Positions 5,891-7,713 of a stretch of DNA of 7,713 nucleotides are shown here, piece after piece. The stretch comes from Opitutales bacterium. GTDB taxonomy: Bacteria; Verrucomicrobiota; Verrucomicrobiia; Opitutales; Intestinicryptomonadaceae. Position 1 is the stretch's first letter; the number at the start of each line of letters is the position of its first letter. Under the pieces are notes generated by a model. It did no database searches. It saw only the letters and a program-made list of their open reading frames with translations, and was not told where the DNA came from. A program made the position numbers and the translations under genes. The stretch is taken from positions 5,050 to 12,762 of the forward strand of contig JAJXPD010000044.1 in assembly GCA_021641325.1 (NCBI GenBank), read 5' to 3'.

Positions 5891-6844
5891 ATGGTAAGAT
5901 CATTTCTTAAAGACACCGACTTCACACCCGCGGAGGCGACCGAAGTTTTCGCCCTCGCCAACCGCTACAAGAAACTCCGCTCGGCGGGGCGTCTCGACGT
6001 TCTCAAAGGGCAGAGCTGGGGGCTGATTTTCTTCAAAAAGAGCACGCGCACGCGCCTTTCGTTCGAGGCTGGCGTCTACGAGCTTGGCGGACACCCCATG
6101 ATGATGAACGCAAACGACCTCCAACTCTCGCGCGGCGAGACTGTCGAGGACACCGCCCACATCATGGGGAGATTCCTGCACGGACTTGTAATCAGGACAT
6201 TCGAGCAGGAGATTGTCGAAAAGTTCGCCGAAAATTCGGGCCTGCCCGTCGTCAACGCGCTTACCGACCTGCTCCACCCCTGCCAGAGCTACACCGACAT
6301 GTTCACGATGATGGAAGTTTTCAGCAAGGGCGAACCGAGCGTCGAGTCCCTCAAAGGCAAAAAGTTCGCGTTCTTCGGCGACACCGCGTGCAACATGGCG
6401 TACTCGCTCGCATTGGCGGGAAGCATGTTCGGCGTCGAGGTCGTGCTCTGCGGTCCGGAGGAATTCGCGCCCGAACCCGTGCTCGACAAGCTTTTCGATG
6501 ACGCAAAACTGCCCAAAAACTACCGCTTTACAAGCGACCCCGCCGACGCCGCAAAGGGTGCGAACGTCATCTACACCGACGTTTGGGTCAGCATGGGCAA
6601 GGAGGACGAAAAGGCGGAACGCCTCAAAACGCTCGCGCCGTACCAAGTCAACGAAAAGCTGTTCGGCATGGCGGCGGACGACTCCGTTTTCATGCACTGC
6701 CTGCCCGCGCACTCCGGCGAGGAAGTCTCCGAGGGCGTCCTGCGCGGCAAACGCAGCGTGATTTTCGACCAGGCGGAAAACCGCCTCCACGTCCAAAAGG
6801 CTATCGTCAGCTACTTGGTGCAGAAAAACAGGGGCGACCTCTAA
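5891..6844 (+). CDS. argF: Ornithine carbamoyltransferase, anabolic
   Basis: ArgF condenses ornithine with carbamoyl phosphate to give citrulline. The 317-residue product matches the family. The carbamoyl-phosphate binding signature STRTR is at 51-55, HPCQ at 129-132, the ornithine-binding DVWVSMG at 230-236, and the catalytic HCLPAH at 269-274. The SMG loop and HCLPAH are those of true ornithine enzymes, unlike the N-acetyl- or N-succinylornithine carbamoyltransferases known from Xanthomonas and Bacteroides. This agrees with argJ, which supplies free ornithine. The residue after HCLPAH is Ser275, where Arg is commoner. One base separates the argD stop from this ATG. A strong terminator begins 14 bases after the stop, so argF is the last gene of the operon. 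The catabolic arginine-deiminase version is unlikely because no arcA or arcC is nearby. Confidence 0.96.
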   Translation: MVRSFLKDTDFTPAEATEVFALANRYKKLRSAGRLDVLKGQSWGLIFFKKSTRTRLSFEAGVYELGGHPMMMNANDLQLSRGETVEDTAHIMGRFLHGLVIRTFEQEIVEKFAENSGLPVVNALTDLLHPCQSYTDMFTMMEVFSKGEPSVESLKGKKFAFFGDTACNMAYSLALAGSMFGVEVVLCGPEEFAPEPVLDKLFDDAKLPKNYRFTSDPADAAKGANVIYTDVWVSMGKEDEKAERLKTLAPYQVNEKLFGMAADDSVFMHCLPAHSGEEVSEGVLRGKRSVIFDQAENRLHVQKAIVSYLVQKNRGDL

Positions 6845-6858
6845 TCCCGAACTTTTCG

Positions 6859-6892
6859 AACGCGCCCGCCGCAAACGGGCGCGTTTTTTTTT
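6859..6892 (+). terminator. Rho-independent terminator after argF
   Basis: CGCGCCCG (6861-6868) pairs perfectly with CGGGCGCG (6876-6883) around a 7-base loop (ccgcaaa). The stem can extend by AA/TT. Nine consecutive T follow (6884-6892). This is the strongest terminator in the window and closes the argCJBDF transcript before argG. Confidence 0.93.
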
Positions 6893-6918
6893 GCCCGCCT
6901 ATTGCGCGGTTTTATAGT
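6891..6918 (+). promoter_or_regulatory. Candidate sigma-70-type promoter for argG
   Basis: TTGCCC (6891-6896) and TATAGT (6913-6918) are spaced by 16 bases and match the consensus hexamers at 4/6 and 5/6. The -35 overlaps the last T residues of the argF terminator, and the -10 is 65 bases before the argG ATG. A second possible -10, TATAAA (6951-6956), has a poor -35 at normal spacing. No ArgR-like operator was recognised in 6893-6983. Confidence 0.4.
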
Positions 6919-6971
6919 AAGAAAAAGCTTCCATTGCGGAAAAATAGGGTTATAAAAGAGGAAATTTTTAA

Positions 6972-6976
6972 AAGGA
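6972..6976 (+). promoter_or_regulatory. Ribosome binding site of argG
   Basis: AAGGA lies 7 bases before ATG 6984, within an A-rich leader. A second purine motif, GAGGAAA, sits about 20 bases before the start and is too distant to be the main site. The spacing supports ATG 6984. Confidence 0.65.
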
Positions 6977-6983
6977 AAATACA

Positions 6984-7713
6984 ATGAAAGTAGTTCTCGC
7001 ATATTCGGGAGGCCTCGATACCTCCGTTATCGTCAAGTGGATTAAAGACCGCTTCAACGCAGAAGTGGTTACATTCGCCGCAAACGTCGGTCAGGGCGAA
7101 GAGCTTTCGGGCTTGGCTGAAAAAGCCAAAGCCACGGGCGCGGTAGCTCACTACACCGTAGACTTGCAGGACGAATTTGTTGCCGACTTCATCTACCCGA
7201 TGATTCGCGCAAACGCCATTTACGAAGGGCAGTACTACCTCGGCACGTCGATTGCGCGCCCGCTCATCGCAAAGGCGCAGGTCGAAATCGCCAAGGCCGA
7301 AAACGCCGACGCCGTAGCGCACGGCGCAACGGGCAAGGGCAACGACCAGTGCCGCTTCGAAATCTCCTACGCGGCTCTCGCTCCCGACTTGCAGATTATC
7401 TCGCCGTGGAGAATAGACGAATTCCGCGAAAAGTTCCCCGGCAGAAGCGAAATGATTGCCTATTGCCGCGAGCATAACATCAACGTGGAGGCGTCCGCAA
7501 AGAAGCCCTATTCGATGGACAGAAACATGCTCCACATCTCGTACGAAGCGGGCATTCTCGAAGACCCGTGGTTCGACCCGACCGTCCCCGAAAACAAGGA
7601 CATGTTCAAGACCACGGTTTCGCCCGAAGACGCCCCCGACAAGCCCGTATACCTCGAACTCACTTTCGAAAAGGGCGACTGCGTCGCAATCGACGGCAAG
7701 CAGATGAAGCCCT
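6984..7713 (+). CDS. argG: Argininosuccinate synthase (3' end missing)
   Basis: ArgG joins citrulline and aspartate using ATP to form argininosuccinate, the next-to-last step of arginine synthesis. The frame is open from ATG 6984 to the window end, giving 243 complete codons of an enzyme usually near 400 residues, so roughly 155-160 residues are missing. The N-type ATP pyrophosphatase P-loop SGGLDTS is at 8-14. Further family markers are the [16 protein letters not shown] segment, [13 protein letters not shown] (Cys where Val or Ile is usual), ISPWR, and the [12 protein letters not shown]...[10 protein letters not shown] region. It lies 139 bases after argF, behind a terminator and with its own apparent promoter and ribosome binding site. 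It is therefore probably transcribed separately from argCJBDF. argH, the last step, is not in the window. Confidence 0.97.
   Translation, partial: MKVVLAYSGGLDTSVIVKWIKDRFNAEVVTFAANVGQGEELSGLAEKAKATGAVAHYTVDLQDEFVADFIYPMIRANAIYEGQYYLGTSIARPLIAKAQVEIAKAENADAVAHGATGKGNDQCRFEISYAALAPDLQIISPWRIDEFREKFPGRSEMIAYCREHNINVEASAKKPYSMDRNMLHISYEAGILEDPWFDPTVPENKDMFKTTVSPEDAPDKPVYLELTFEKGDCVAIDGKQMKP

Noticed and set aside
6893..6983. Search for an ArgR operator (TNTGAAT...ATTCANA type) upstream of argG and in the argC leader
   Set aside because: The A/T-rich leaders contain no TGAAT/ATTCA dyad at the required spacing.

Overview
The window is an ordinary-looking bacterial chromosome segment with every recognised gene on the + strand. 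It holds the end of a ribosomal-protein pair (rplM-rpsI), a 581-base gap (855-1435) with no recognisable gene, a compact arginine-biosynthesis operon argC-argJ-argB-argD-argF, and the first ~60% of argG, which is cut by the window end. DNA is GC-rich with many GGC/GCC/GCG/GAC codons. Several starts (rpsI, argC, argJ, argB) lack a Shine-Dalgarno sequence at normal spacing and sit in A/T-rich leaders. That habit and the general look of the proteins suggest Verrucomicrobiota or a relative within the PVC group. This is inference only, because no 16S or other phylogenetic marker was searched.

Layout: 1-393 L13 (about 12 N-terminal residues missing) and 402-797 S9 form the classic two-gene ribosomal unit, closed by an intrinsic terminator at 823-854. 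The gap at 855-1435 is GC-rich, strongly G-over-C and A-poor on the + strand, dense in short inverted repeats and recurring short words, and contains a 16-bp tandem repeat. It ends in a GC-rich hairpin with a UNCG-type loop, 18 bases before argC. From 1436 to 6844 five arg genes follow with gaps of 36, 39, 2 and 1 bases, closed by a strong terminator at 6859-6892. A candidate promoter overlaps the terminator T-run and would drive argG (6984 onward) separately.

Together the genes encode the cyclic, acetyl-recycling arginine pathway. ArgB phosphorylates N-acetylglutamate, ArgC reduces it to the semialdehyde, and ArgD transaminates it to N-acetylornithine. ArgJ moves the acetyl group back to glutamate and releases ornithine. 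ArgF makes citrulline and ArgG makes argininosuccinate. argH is not in the window and could lie downstream. ArgB has the N-terminal extension associated with arginine-sensitive enzymes, which fits feedback control at that step. No ArgR-type operator was recognised.

I found no undescribed biological system that I could defend. The only stretch the annotation does not explain is 855-1435.
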